From Acidimicrobiia bacterium (GTDB lineage Bacteria; Actinomycetota; Acidimicrobiia; Acidimicrobiales; SKKL01), in contig JBAYRL010000006.1 in the NCBI GenBank assembly GCA_041676705.1, forward strand, positions 50,943 to 114,942: a stretch of DNA of 64,000 nt. The letters are read 5' to 3'. The first letter of the stretch is position 1, and each line of letters starts with the position of its first letter. The notes beneath the pieces are model-generated. The model was not told where the DNA came from, ran no database searches, and saw only the letters and a list, made by a program, of their open reading frames with translations. Shown here piece after piece: positions 24,620 to 32,538 of this stretch. Both the position numbers and the translations under genes were made by a program.

Positions 24620-25828
24620 TTAGTCGTTTGGTATATCGGCAGCTGCCACCGAAGCTTTAGCTTTTCGTCGAGAATTTTTTCGCCGTTGACGACGCATGCT
24701 GCGACCAGCTGAACTTTCCAGGTTTGAAAGTTGCGGGTCCCATGAAATTGGAACGTCCATAACGTGGCTGCCGCTAAAGCTCTGTCGGGCCGCCAAGCGG
24801 TGCACGAACGCCAGAATTACCGCCACACCTTCAAACAAGACCCGTGGAATTTCGTCGTTGACTTCACATGAGGTGTATAGCGCTCGGGCCAATGCTGCCG
24901 ACTCCACAATCGGTACTTCTTCATCACGTGCTCGTTCTCGAATGCGTAACGCCAACTTGTCAGTACCCCGTGCCAAAACCTTTGGTGCCCCGAACCCTGG
25001 CTTGTATTCGAGAGCCACCGCGACGTGGGTGGGGTTCGTTATTACCACGTTGGCATCGGCTACCGCCGCCAACATGCGATTTCGTGAAGCTGACATTCGC
25101 AGCGAGGCCTGACGGGCACGAACGTGAGGGTCACCTTCGCTATTGCGCATCTCGTCTTTAATTTCTTGTTTCGACATCATCATGTCTTTTTCGGTGCGCC
25201 AGCGCTGGTATCCGTAGTCAACAAAACCGATCATTAGGCCTACCGCTGCAGCCGTGCGAATGGCAGTGGTGGTGCGCTCCCCCACGTATGCCAATCCTGC
25301 GAACAGGTCGAATTGAGCAGCACCGGCCAAGGCCCGCGCGGTGCTCAGCATGGCGGGTACGACGATAAAGCTGATCAGGGCTAGTTTCAATACGCTGTTG
25401 GCGGCTTGCCACAGGGTGCGGGCCGAAAACATGCGTTTGAAGCCTTCAGCGGGGTTAACTCTTTTCCATTTTGGTTTCAGCGATTTACCTGAGAGCACCA
25501 CACCGGTTTGTGCCACGTTGGTAACCGTGGCCAGGGCCGCCGCGAAGAGTAGATAGACGATTACTCCGAGAGCTACCGAGGCCACAATACCTTTGGCCGC
25601 TTGGTTCATGGCTGCTGGGTTCGGGTTAAGCATCACTTCATGCAAGTAGCCCATCGAGCCCGCAAGCGCGGTGCCCATCCAACCAATTAGCCACGGCACC
25701 ACAATGCTGCCCACCATGACCGCCAGCCAGCCATAAAGGTCTTGGCTGCGGGCTATTTGGCCTTCTTTACGGGCATCTTTGCGGCGTTTCGGGGTAGGTT
25801 TTTCGGTCTTAGAAGACTTGTCGGCCAT
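24620..25828 (-). CDS. flhB: Flagellar export specificity switch protein FlhB
   Basis: 402 residues. Four hydrophobic segments at about 33-55, 85-107, 140-165 and 190-208 are followed by a cytosolic domain. The autocleavage motif NPTH is at 265-268 in DANVVITNPTHVAVALEYK; cleavage between Asn and Pro switches export from rod/hook to filament proteins. The N-terminus KTEKPTPKRRKDARKEGQIARS is the family signature. A basic tail of about 50 residues (RSMRRQRRKNSRRKAKA) extends beyond the usual end. It partners with FliK, encoded upstream. Confidence 0.96.
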   Translation of the reverse strand: MADKSSKTEKPTPKRRKDARKEGQIARSQDLYGWLAVMVGSIVVPWLIGWMGTALAGSMGYLHEVMLNPNPAAMNQAAKGIVASVALGVIVYLLFAAALATVTNVAQTGVVLSGKSLKPKWKRVNPAEGFKRMFSARTLWQAANSVLKLALISFIVVPAMLSTARALAGAAQFDLFAGLAYVGERTTTAIRTAAAVGLMIGFVDYGYQRWRTEKDMMMSKQEIKDEMRNSEGDPHVRARQASLRMSASRNRMLAAVADANVVITNPTHVAVALEYKPGFGAPKVLARGTDKLALRIRERARDEEVPIVESAALARALYTSCEVNDEIPRVLFEGVAVILAFVHRLAARQSFSGSHVMDVPISWDPQLSNLESSAGRSMRRQRRKNSRRKAKASVAAADIPND

Positions 25829-25831
25829 GGC

Positions 25832-26593
25832 TCACCCCCCAAAAAATCCGGATTGGGCGGAAAGAATTTGTTCCACCAATCGTTCCACGGCGCGTGGAAT
25901 TATGGGCAGGGCCACCACAAGCAACGACAGCAACATAAGTATTTTTACGTTGAAACCGATAATTAAAATGTTGAGCTGCGGAGCTGCCCTGGTCATTAAA
26001 CCGAGAGTGACCTCGGCCAAGAACAGCGCTGCCAAAAGTGGAAACGCAATTTGTAGCGAGGCCACGAACAGAACCCCAAAATTACCAATCAGAATGCCGG
26101 GCATGGCTTCCAACGAAAAGCCACTCACCGGGGCCATGGTGAAGCTGGTAATTAGGCCTCGAACCAACATCAGATGCCCGTCAATCATGAACAAAATGGT
26201 GATGGCCATCATTTCAAAGAGCCGACCAATAGGGGTCGAGGAAGCGTTTGAGAATGGGTCATACAATGTGGCGCTGCTAAAGGCCGACGACATGTCCACC
26301 AGTTGGCCTGCCACCTGTACCGCTTGGAATAACAGCAGCACTACAAAACCCATGGCGGCACCCACGAACGCTTGGTATAGCGCTCCTAAAATAAAGGGGC
26401 CCGCTTCGAGCGACACGTCGGTATCGGCAAAGGTGTTGGCTAAAAGCAGCGAAAGCCCAACCGAAATAGCGATTTTTACCCGGGGAGTAATGGCGTTCGA
26501 GCTAAAAGGTGGCGAAATTGTGATCCAAGCCCCGGTGCGAATCAGGGCATAGAAAAACCCTACTAGAACACTTACATCAATCTGAATGATCAT
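25832..26593 (-). CDS. fliR: Flagellar export gate protein FliR
   Basis: 253 residues, almost wholly hydrophobic, with about six membrane segments. The N-terminus FFYALIRTGAWITISPPFSSNAITPRVKIAISVGLSLLLA and the later ALYQAFVGAAMGFVVLLLFQAVQVAGQLVDMSSAFS are FliR hallmarks. It forms the FliP5-Q4-R1 pore of the export gate. Four bases separate it from fliQ and 3 from flhB, as part of fliOPQR-flhBA. Confidence 0.95.
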   Translation of the reverse strand: MIIQIDVSVLVGFFYALIRTGAWITISPPFSSNAITPRVKIAISVGLSLLLANTFADTDVSLEAGPFILGALYQAFVGAAMGFVVLLLFQAVQVAGQLVDMSSAFSSATLYDPFSNASSTPIGRLFEMMAITILFMIDGHLMLVRGLITSFTMAPVSGFSLEAMPGILIGNFGVLFVASLQIAFPLLAALFLAEVTLGLMTRAAPQLNILIIGFNVKILMLLSLLVVALPIIPRAVERLVEQILSAQSGFFGG

Positions 26594-26597
26594 GGCA

Positions 26598-26915
26598 CTA
26601 CCACGGCCAGTGCTGCGCCATCATTTGTGCGACTTGTGGCGTCAGCGTGCTTAGTAATCGAGGCACCAGTTCAAATAGGCCTTCGGCAAAACCCACTGCT
26701 TGTCGCAACATCCACGCACCAGCAATCAGAATCACTACGCCTACGCCAATAAATTTCGGCACAAAGGTCAGCGTCGGCTCTTGAATTTGAGTCACCGATT
26801 GAACCAAGCCCACCGTTACGCCAATGCCCAGGGTTACCAGCAACACCGGACCAGCCAGCTTCATGGCTAAGAGCATTGCTTGAACGCCGATTTCTACAAC
26901 AATCGTCTCGTTCAT
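26598..26915 (-). CDS. fliQ: Flagellar export gate protein FliQ
   Basis: 105 residues, two hydrophobic helices. The first is about 13-40 (LLAMKLAGPVLLVTLGIGVTVGLVQS) and leads into VTQIQEPTLTFVPKFIGVGVVIL, the FliQ family signature; the second is about 55-75. A C-terminal extension of about 15 residues (VAQMMAQHWPW) is longer than usual for the family. It forms the outer helices of the FliPQR export pore. Confidence 0.95.
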   Translation of the reverse strand: MNETIVVEIGVQAMLLAMKLAGPVLLVTLGIGVTVGLVQSVTQIQEPTLTFVPKFIGVGVVILIAGAWMLRQAVGFAEGLFELVPRLLSTLTPQVAQMMAQHWPW

Positions 26916-26918
26916 GGC

Positions 26919-27731
26919 CTACATGTAGCTTTCCAACAGCGTTTTGGCTATGAGAGTCCATCCATCAACCATCACGAACAACAAAACCTTGAACGGCAAC
27001 GAAACGAACACCGGCGGCAGCATCATCATTCCCAACGACATGAGTACTGATGAGACCACCAAGTCGATCACCAAGAACGGTATGAAGATCACGAATCCGA
27101 TGATGAAGGCGCTCTTCAGTTCCGACAGCACAAACGCTGGTATCACGGTGGTCAGGGAAAGGTCTTCTACCCGTTCTGGGGTTGGCTCGGGCGAAACCGA
27201 CGCCAACATGGCCAGCTCGCCTTCACGGGTGTTTGACAACATGAAGGTCTTGAGCGGTCCTGAAGCTGCCTCAAAAGCTTCACCTTGGGATATTTCCCCA
27301 GCTAGAAGAGGCTGCAAACCCTCCTCATTCATTTTGGAAAGGGTGGGTGCCATCACGAACAGCGACAAGAAAAGAGCTAAACCCACCACCACCTGGTTCG
27401 GGGGAATGGTTTGAAGGCCAAGAGCGTTTCGAGTGATCGAAAGCACAATCACCATACGAGTGAAGCTGGTAGTGAGGATCAGCAACGACGGGGCAATCGA
27501 CAACAGGGTCAGCCCTAAAATTATGATGATGCTTTGGCTGGGGGCTTCGCCTTGGCTCAAGTCCACATCGATCACGGCACGGGGTCCCGTGTTTTCTTGG
27601 GGCGTTGGTACTGGTGGGCCTTCCACTTCAGGAATGGACGGTTCGGGGAAGGTTTGGGCACCAACCGGTCCGCCGAGCGCGATTAACCCGACCAGTATCA
27701 CGGCCATAAGGCCAGCTAATTTGACGAACAT
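26919..27731 (-). CDS. fliP: Flagellar export gate protein FliP
   Basis: 270 residues. A cleavable-type signal (residues 1-25, LAGLMAVILVGLIALGGPVGA) and a Pro-rich periplasm-side stretch precede the FliP core: QSIIIILGLTLLSIAPSLLILTTSFTRMVIVLSITRNALGLQTIPPNQVVVGLALFLS, split here only for reading. The C-terminal part has ELKSAFIIGFVIFIPFLVIDLVVSSVLMSLGMMMLPP and the final KVLLFVMVDGWTLI. It makes the main pore of the gate. Start shares a base with the fliO stop. Confidence 0.96.
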   Translation of the reverse strand: MFVKLAGLMAVILVGLIALGGPVGAQTFPEPSIPEVEGPPVPTPQENTGPRAVIDVDLSQGEAPSQSIIIILGLTLLSIAPSLLILTTSFTRMVIVLSITRNALGLQTIPPNQVVVGLALFLSLFVMAPTLSKMNEEGLQPLLAGEISQGEAFEAASGPLKTFMLSNTREGELAMLASVSPEPTPERVEDLSLTTVIPAFVLSELKSAFIIGFVIFIPFLVIDLVVSSVLMSLGMMMLPPVFVSLPFKVLLFVMVDGWTLIAKTLLESYM

Positions 27732-28117
27732 TAAGACTTCTTTACGGTCAACTCTCTAAGAGTCTGGAGGAAGTTCGTCCTTGGTGATTTAGAGGCGTTA
27801 CTAGCCTCCTGAGACTCAGTCCGTTGAGCCTCAATTTCTTCATAGGTTTCGATGAGTTCCGGCGCTTCGGTAAGCAGCGTTATTGAACCATCGGTGATGC
27901 CAACTACTAGCCCCCGGCCGCCTAAGCGCACCAGGGCCACCGAAGAAGAACGGCCGACCGAAATCCGATCCAGCACATCAAACTTCGGGGCTTTGGGGTC
28001 ACGTCCAAAGCCTGGTTTGTTACGTAAGAATTTTGCTGCACCCAGAATCAGTCCTAGGACAACCGCAAAGCTAAGCCCTAGCCGTAGCAGTAGTTCAAAG
28101 GAGCTGACACTGGTCAT
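27731..28117 (-). CDS. fliO: Flagellar biosynthesis protein FliO
   Basis: 128 residues. One hydrophobic helix (about 8-28, LLLRLGLSFAVVLGLILGAAKFL) near the N-terminus and a small cytosolic domain with FDVLDRISVGRSSSVALVRLGGRGLVVGITDGSITLLTE, the FliO/FliZ pattern. FliO helps assemble the FliP ring. The start overlaps fliN by 4 bases and its stop overlaps the fliP start. The last 50 residues (coiled, Glu/Ser-rich) are variable. Confidence 0.9.
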   Translation of the reverse strand: MTSVSSFELLLRLGLSFAVVLGLILGAAKFLRNKPGFGRDPKAPKFDVLDRISVGRSSSVALVRLGGRGLVVGITDGSITLLTEAPELIETYEEIEAQRTESQEASNASKSPRTNFLQTLRELTVKKS

Positions 28118-28929
28118 GGGGTGACTTCATCGTTGGAAACTATTTCGGAAATTCGAAGTCCGAATTCTTCGTCCACCACCACCACTTCGCCCCGAGCGAT
28201 CAAAGTGCCATTCACCAACAAATCGATTGGGCTGCCCGCTGAACGGTCAAGCTCAATCACCGAACCTGGTACCAACGAAAGCAAATCGCCAACCGTCATC
28301 CGGGCTCGGCCTAGCTCGGCTACCACGTTCATCTCGACTCCACCCAAAATGTCAAGACCTCGACCAAGTGGAGCACGACTTACGGTGGGCGTGGGGGTCA
28401 TCGGGGGTAGGTCCATTTCACCAAGTTCGGTCTCGTCGGCGGTCACTGGGGCCATTTTCTCGGTGGGTAGCAGCGAAACGCCTACCGTGCCCATGTGGTC
28501 GACACCAGCGAAGACCCCAGCCGCCATCATGGTGGCACCTGGGCCGTCACCTTCCACCGCTAAGCCAGCCAGGGCACCGACACCAACACCCAAACGGGTG
28601 GCGTTTAGGTCGAGTTCGTCACCATTGGCGAGCTCGGTGACCGTGCGATTAACCAGTTCCGGCAGCGTTGCTAGGTCGGTGCCGCCCATCGAGGTCAATA
28701 AAGTTGGCGAAACTATAACGAACACTTCACGTTCGATGTCGCTTAGTACCGGCACCACCATAACCATTGAGTCGATGCCCGGTAGAAGCTGGTCAAGGTT
28801 GTCTTGAACATCGGCTGGGCCTGCTTGTAATCCCACCGCTGGGAAGTCATCGGCCACGGTTGATACCAGCTCTTCAAGAGCTTCCGCCGAAATTGCCGGG
28901 TTGGGTTGGCCTGGTATGTGGGTGGTCAT
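28114..28929 (-). CDS. fliN: Flagellar motor switch protein FliN with long N-terminal domain (FliY-like)
   Basis: 271 residues, about twice the length of E. coli FliN (137). The C-terminal SpoA domain (about 193-265) is clear: LDILGGVEMNVVAELGRARMTVGDLLSLVPGSVIELDRSAGSPIDLLVNGTLIARGEVVVVDE in consecutive segments. Residues 12-165 form an extra domain with two similar-looking halves (ALEELVSTVADDFPAVGL; LPELVNRTVTELANGDE), reminiscent of the CheC-like part of FliY, though the phosphatase motif is not evident. Forms the base of the C-ring with FliM and FliG. Overlaps fliO by 4 bases. Confidence 0.9.
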   Translation of the reverse strand: MTTHIPGQPNPAISAEALEELVSTVADDFPAVGLQAGPADVQDNLDQLLPGIDSMVMVVPVLSDIEREVFVIVSPTLLTSMGGTDLATLPELVNRTVTELANGDELDLNATRLGVGVGALAGLAVEGDGPGATMMAAGVFAGVDHMGTVGVSLLPTEKMAPVTADETELGEMDLPPMTPTPTVSRAPLGRGLDILGGVEMNVVAELGRARMTVGDLLSLVPGSVIELDRSAGSPIDLLVNGTLIARGEVVVVDEEFGLRISEIVSNDEVTP

Positions 28930-28953
28930 AAAAAGTCTCCAGGAAATTTCCGG

Positions 28954-29937
28954 CTATGAGCCTAAACGGGGCTTGCCGTCAATGTTCTCGACGATCTGAC
29001 AGGCTAGACGCTTGCCAGCTCGCGCCGCACGGACTTTGAAGGTCGGGGTACCACCGACCGAAGCCGTTAGGGCCACATCGGTAGGGTGGCCAAGACCAAT
29101 AACGTCGCCTACTTCAAGCTCAACAATGGCCGCCGAGGTCAACTTTGTGGGGACAAACTCGATGGCCATATCTACCGGAACGTCAAGCATCCGTTCGCTT
29201 AGTTGGGCGCGAGCCAAAGCGATATCTTGTCGACCTTGTTGTCCATGTGAAGTAACCGACGCCATGGCATCGAGAATGGGCTGCAACGCCGAGTAGGTAA
29301 AACACAAGGTGGCCTTGTTTTCCTCTCGACCAATTTTCATGTCGAATGTCACCACCACAGTCATGTCGGACGGCGCTGCCACCTGCACAAACTGCGGGTT
29401 CGATTCATAACCCAAGATGGTGGGTTCAATTCGTTCTACCGATTCAAACGAAAAAGTAAGTTCGCCAAGCGCCCGATCAATGATGGTCCGCATTAGACCA
29501 CGTTCTATGTCGGTTAAGGGTCGCTGCGGGCCATTTGAGGCCCCATGGCCGCCCAACATCAAATCGATAATCACCATGGCTGCGCTCAAAGGAAATTGCA
29601 GTACGGCCACCCCGGGCAAGGGTTCAAGCGAGATGATCGTCATGTGCGAAGGGTTGGGCACTTCTTCGACATAATCTTCATAGGCCAACTGCTCAATAGA
29701 GGCCACCGTTACCTGTGAAACAGCTCGCAGAGTGCTTGAAAGCACGGTGGTTAGTTGACGGGCGAAAGTTTCATGAATGTTTTCTAAGCTGCGAATATGG
29801 TCGCGGTTTAGCTTGTTGGGACGACGAAAATCGAAGCTGCGGGCCTTGGCCTGAAAGGTTGGGTCGTCGTGACGCGAAGGTTTATGGCGCAAAGCGTCGG
29901 GCTCATCCCTACGAGTTTTAGGTTGGGGAACTGTCAC
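28954..29937 (-). CDS. fliM: Flagellar motor switch protein FliM
   Basis: 327 residues. The middle CheC-like domain (about 45-225) begins with FDFRRPNKLNRDHIRSLENIHETFARQL and contains FPLSAAMVIIDLMLGGHG; the C-terminal SpoA domain (about 240-320) has VDMAIEFVPTKLTSAAIVELEVGDVIGLGH. The usual N-terminal CheY-binding peptide (LSQxEIDALL) is not evident: the first 30 residues read TVPQPKTRRDEPDALRHKPSRHDD. FliM links FliG to FliN in the switch. 24 bases after fliL. Confidence 0.93.
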   Translation of the reverse strand: MTVPQPKTRRDEPDALRHKPSRHDDPTFQAKARSFDFRRPNKLNRDHIRSLENIHETFARQLTTVLSSTLRAVSQVTVASIEQLAYEDYVEEVPNPSHMTIISLEPLPGVAVLQFPLSAAMVIIDLMLGGHGASNGPQRPLTDIERGLMRTIIDRALGELTFSFESVERIEPTILGYESNPQFVQVAAPSDMTVVVTFDMKIGREENKATLCFTYSALQPILDAMASVTSHGQQGRQDIALARAQLSERMLDVPVDMAIEFVPTKLTSAAIVELEVGDVIGLGHPTDVALTASVGGTPTFKVRAARAGKRLACQIVENIDGKPRLGS

Positions 29938-29961
29938 TGCTAATCAGCGCCTTGGGTGAAC

Positions 29962-30513
29962 CTATTGGATGACGAAATCGGTGAAGAAGACCGCCAAGAC
30001 ATTACCACTCAGCAGGTCATTCGATTTGGTTAATAGCTCTTCACGAGCATTTTCACGGCCATCAGCACGTGAGAGAGTTTGATAATCATTACCACCGAAA
30101 ATACTGATTAAGGCGTCGCGAACCTTCGAAGCGTCGGCGGATGGGAACACGTAAACTTCTTCGTCTTTCGCAGCGTCTTCATAGGCATCGCTCATCTGGA
30201 ACGAGACTCCCAAGCGAAGGTAATGTCCATCAGCCAGATTTAAGGTAATCGGGTCAATCTCTACCAGCGGACCGAGTGTTACCTCGGGGGCGGTAACTAT
30301 CACTTCGGTGGTGCCGCCGCTACCGCCGCTACCCACAAAGTAGCCACCGACCACCAGGCCCACCGCGATCACAATGGCTGGCACCAGGTTCGACTTACCA
30401 CCTTTGTCTTTCTTTTTCTTGCCCTTACCCCCTTTGCCACCAGTCTCGGCCTCGCCGTCGGGCAACTCGGTTCCGGGTTCTTTTAAGGTCCGGTTAGCTT
30501 CTTGTACACTCAT
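29962..30513 (-). CDS. fliL: Flagellar basal body-associated protein FliL
   Basis: 183 residues. A cytosolic tail rich in Lys/Gly (KGGKGKKKKDKGGK) is followed by one hydrophobic helix (about 42-64) and an extracytoplasmic domain with LGPLVEIDPITLNLADGHYLRLGVSFQMSD, RVRDALIS-like SKVRDALISIFGG and the C-terminal EELLTKSNDLLSGNVLAVFFTDFVIQ. FliL surrounds and supports the stators, which fits its place after motB (4-base overlap). Confidence 0.93.
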   Translation of the reverse strand: MSVQEANRTLKEPGTELPDGEAETGGKGGKGKKKKDKGGKSNLVPAIVIAVGLVVGGYFVGSGGSGGTTEVIVTAPEVTLGPLVEIDPITLNLADGHYLRLGVSFQMSDAYEDAAKDEEVYVFPSADASKVRDALISIFGGNDYQTLSRADGRENAREELLTKSNDLLSGNVLAVFFTDFVIQ

Positions 30514-31394
30514 GAATCTTCTCCTGGCGTAACAATTTCTCCGGAAGCGTTCACATCAAGCATGGAAAGCACAGCTACCTCAACCCGTCGGTTTTGGCGA
30601 CGTCCTTCAGGCTGGTCGTTGCTGCTAAGGGGCCGGTATTCACCAAAGCCTGCCGCTCGTAAACGTTCCGCGGGGAAATGGTGCACGGTTACTAGGTACT
30701 GAAGCACCGAAGTCGCTCGGGCGGTTGAAAGCTCCCAGTTGGAGGGGAAACGGCTGGTGGCGATGGGTACGTTGTCGGTGTGACCTTCAATGGCCAGCTC
30801 GTTTGGCAGCATAAATAGAATACTGGCCAGGCCATCGAGCACAATACGACCATCAGGTCGTAAATCGGCCGATCCGGGTTCGAAAAGTACCTGGTCGCTA
30901 ACAATTGAGACCACTAACCCGCGACCTTCGCGACGAAATTGCACGGCATCGCCGTAGCCTTGCGAGGCAGCGTGTTGGCTAATGGCTTCTTCAACCTCAG
31001 CTAACTGGCGATCTTCAATGCGTTGGGCTTGTTGCTGAGTTTCTTCTCGCTCTAGCGCGTCGAGGGCGTTTTCTACCCGTTTTTGGCTTACTAGTTCTTC
31101 ACCGACCAAGACCATGGCAGGCTTGATGGAATCTAATAGTCCATGGGAACCGCTTAAGGGTCCTCCACCTTCACTGCTAGGCGACGGCAGCTGGCTTTCA
31201 CCTTTTAGAGTTAAACCAAGCGACGATGCGAAACTGCCTTGTAGCGCTTCAAGTTTCGACAGGTCAGCATTACTAATTGACCACAAAACCACAAAAAGGC
31301 CCATTAACAAAGTGAGCATGTCGGCATAGGGAATTACCCAGGCCTCGTGGTTTTCATGCACTTCTTCTTCGTGGTCGTCGTGGCGTTTACGCAC
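30510..31394 (-). CDS. motB: Flagellar stator protein MotB
   Basis: 294 residues. One membrane helix near residues 18-38 carries the ion-binding Asp in IPYADMLTLLMGLFVVLWSIS. After a linker with a long acidic coiled coil (about 95-140) comes the OmpA-type peptidoglycan-binding domain (about 150-285) with LFEPGSADLRPDGRIVLDGLA, IEGHTDNVPI and WELSTARATSVLQYL. It anchors the stator to the wall. MotB starts 8 bases inside the end of motA. Confidence 0.95.
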   Translation of the reverse strand: MRKRHDDHEEEVHENHEAWVIPYADMLTLLMGLFVVLWSISNADLSKLEALQGSFASSLGLTLKGESQLPSPSSEGGGPLSGSHGLLDSIKPAMVLVGEELVSQKRVENALDALEREETQQQAQRIEDRQLAEVEEAISQHAASQGYGDAVQFRREGRGLVVSIVSDQVLFEPGSADLRPDGRIVLDGLASILFMLPNELAIEGHTDNVPIATSRFPSNWELSTARATSVLQYLVTVHHFPAERLRAAGFGEYRPLSSNDQPEGRRQNRRVEVAVLSMLDVNASGEIVTPGEDS

Positions 31395-32175
31395 TGCGCC
31401 GCTCTTCCATCCGGGCCGCCCGCACCTTGGGGGCCAAATAAGAGGTCAAGATGTCATCGAGCATGCGCGGATTCGAGCCAGCCTGAATTGAAAGCACTCC
31501 TTCGATAATCAGTTGTTTGTGAGCCAGTTCTTCGGCTGAAAGGCGTTGCAGTTTCTTGCCAATGGGCAGGAAAATACCGTTGGCGGCGAACACACCCCAG
31601 AAGGTGGCAATAAAGGCCGCGGCAATACCATGACCAAGCTTGCTTGGGTCATCGAGGTGGCTAAGGGTGGCGATAAGGCCCACCACGGCACCGATAATTC
31701 CGAAAGTGGGTGAGAAGACACCCACACTGTTCATAAACGCGGCAGCTACCTTGTGACGTTCTTTCAGCGCCCGGACTTCGGTTTCCATCACTTCGCGTAC
31801 CAGCTCGGGGTCGCCACCGTCGATAGCCATTTGGAGGCCTCGACGCATGAATGGGTCGGTCACCTGGTCAAGTTGGTCTTCTAGGGCCAACAAACCTTCC
31901 CGGCGTGCCCGTTCCGCGAACTCAACAATTTGGTCGATGGAGGCACTTGGGTCGCCGGTGTCACCGGGTTTGAAAGCCTTCATGAAGGCCTTGCCCATGT
32001 TCTTCATGTCAACCATGGTGTTCGACATCATGGCGGCACCGAGTGAGGCCACAATCACAATCAGGAAAGCCGCTGGTACCCCAAAGAAGGCGCCGATGGA
32101 GACACCCTTCATGGTGGAGCCAACGAAAACCCCGATGAGGACAAGCACTAGGCCAATCAGACTTGCTGGTTCCAT
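31387..32175 (-). CDS. motA: Flagellar stator protein MotA
   Basis: 262 residues, four hydrophobic segments (about 3-23, 30-50, 150-172, 182-205). The cytosolic loop contains the charged residues that contact FliG (ERARREGLLALEDQLDQ, MRRGLQMAIDGGDPELVREVMETEV). The segment GVFSPTFGIIGAVVGLIATLSHLDDPSKLGHGIAAAFIATFWGVFAAN, split here in thought at its helices, carries the channel-side Thr/Pro. The size fits PomA/MotA of the short type. Whether H+ or Na+ drives it cannot be told. Confidence 0.95.
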   Translation of the reverse strand: MEPASLIGLVLVLIGVFVGSTMKGVSIGAFFGVPAAFLIVIVASLGAAMMSNTMVDMKNMGKAFMKAFKPGDTGDPSASIDQIVEFAERARREGLLALEDQLDQVTDPFMRRGLQMAIDGGDPELVREVMETEVRALKERHKVAAAFMNSVGVFSPTFGIIGAVVGLIATLSHLDDPSKLGHGIAAAFIATFWGVFAANGIFLPIGKKLQRLSAEELAHKQLIIEGVLSIQAGSNPRMLDDILTSYLAPKVRAARMEERRSA

Positions 32176-32179
32176 GGCT

Positions 32180-32440
32180 CTAGTCCTCGACTATCTCTGC
32201 CACCAGGCGAAGTGGTGACACCACGGCATCCGAGTCGTCACCATCGAAGCCATCCACGGTGGCTAAGATGCGGGCCCGGAACGACACGATTCGATCGACA
32301 ATGTCGTCGATCGAATCGTTTACTACGTATTTGGTTCCATCCACCAGGGTCACCACGGTGTCTGGCGTAACGTCAATGCGTTCGATCAGGTCGGCGTTGA
32401 CAGCAAACTCGCTGCCATTTAGTCGTTTAAGCAAAATCAT
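32180..32440 (-). CDS. flbD: FlbD family flagellar protein
   Basis: 86 residues from the ATG at 32440, chosen because the protein then begins MILLKRLNGSEFAVNADLIERID, the FlbD start; an upstream in-frame start is less likely. FlbD (SwrD in Bacillus) raises stator power. The core is about 60 residues (VVTLVDGTKYVVNDSIDDIVDRI); an acidic tail of 25 follows. It opens the flbD-motA-motB-fliL... unit behind a sigma-28-type promoter and a GGAAAG-containing ribosome region. Confidence 0.88.
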   Translation of the reverse strand: MILLKRLNGSEFAVNADLIERIDVTPDTVVTLVDGTKYVVNDSIDDIVDRIVSFRARILATVDGFDGDDSDAVVSPLRLVAEIVED

Positions 32441-32487
32441 CGCATTTCCGTCACTTTCCTCACACAAATCGAGAGGCGATGTTTGTA

Positions 32488-32514
32488 CTATCGGCCGCGA
32501 CGTTTGCGTCTTAA
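32488..32514 (-). promoter_or_regulatory. Sigma-28 (FliA)-type promoter of flbD-motAB-fliL operon
   Basis: On the minus strand TTAA, 15 bases, then GCCGATAG. The -10 differs from GCCGATAA in one base. It lies in the 98-base gap between flgE and flbD, about 48 bases before the flbD ATG. Confidence 0.65.
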
Positions 32515-32538
32515 GGACTAACCGCGAAACCTATTGGC

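Noticed and set aside
25779..26552. Long open frame on the plus strand (257 codons) opposite flhB/fliR
   Set aside because: Antisense to well-supported export-gate genes; Ser/Thr/Pro-rich composition of a shadow frame and no family likeness.
28121..28807. Long plus-strand open frame opposite fliN
   Set aside because: Low-complexity Ser/Thr/Pro product, antisense of a clear SpoA-domain gene; no ribosome site.
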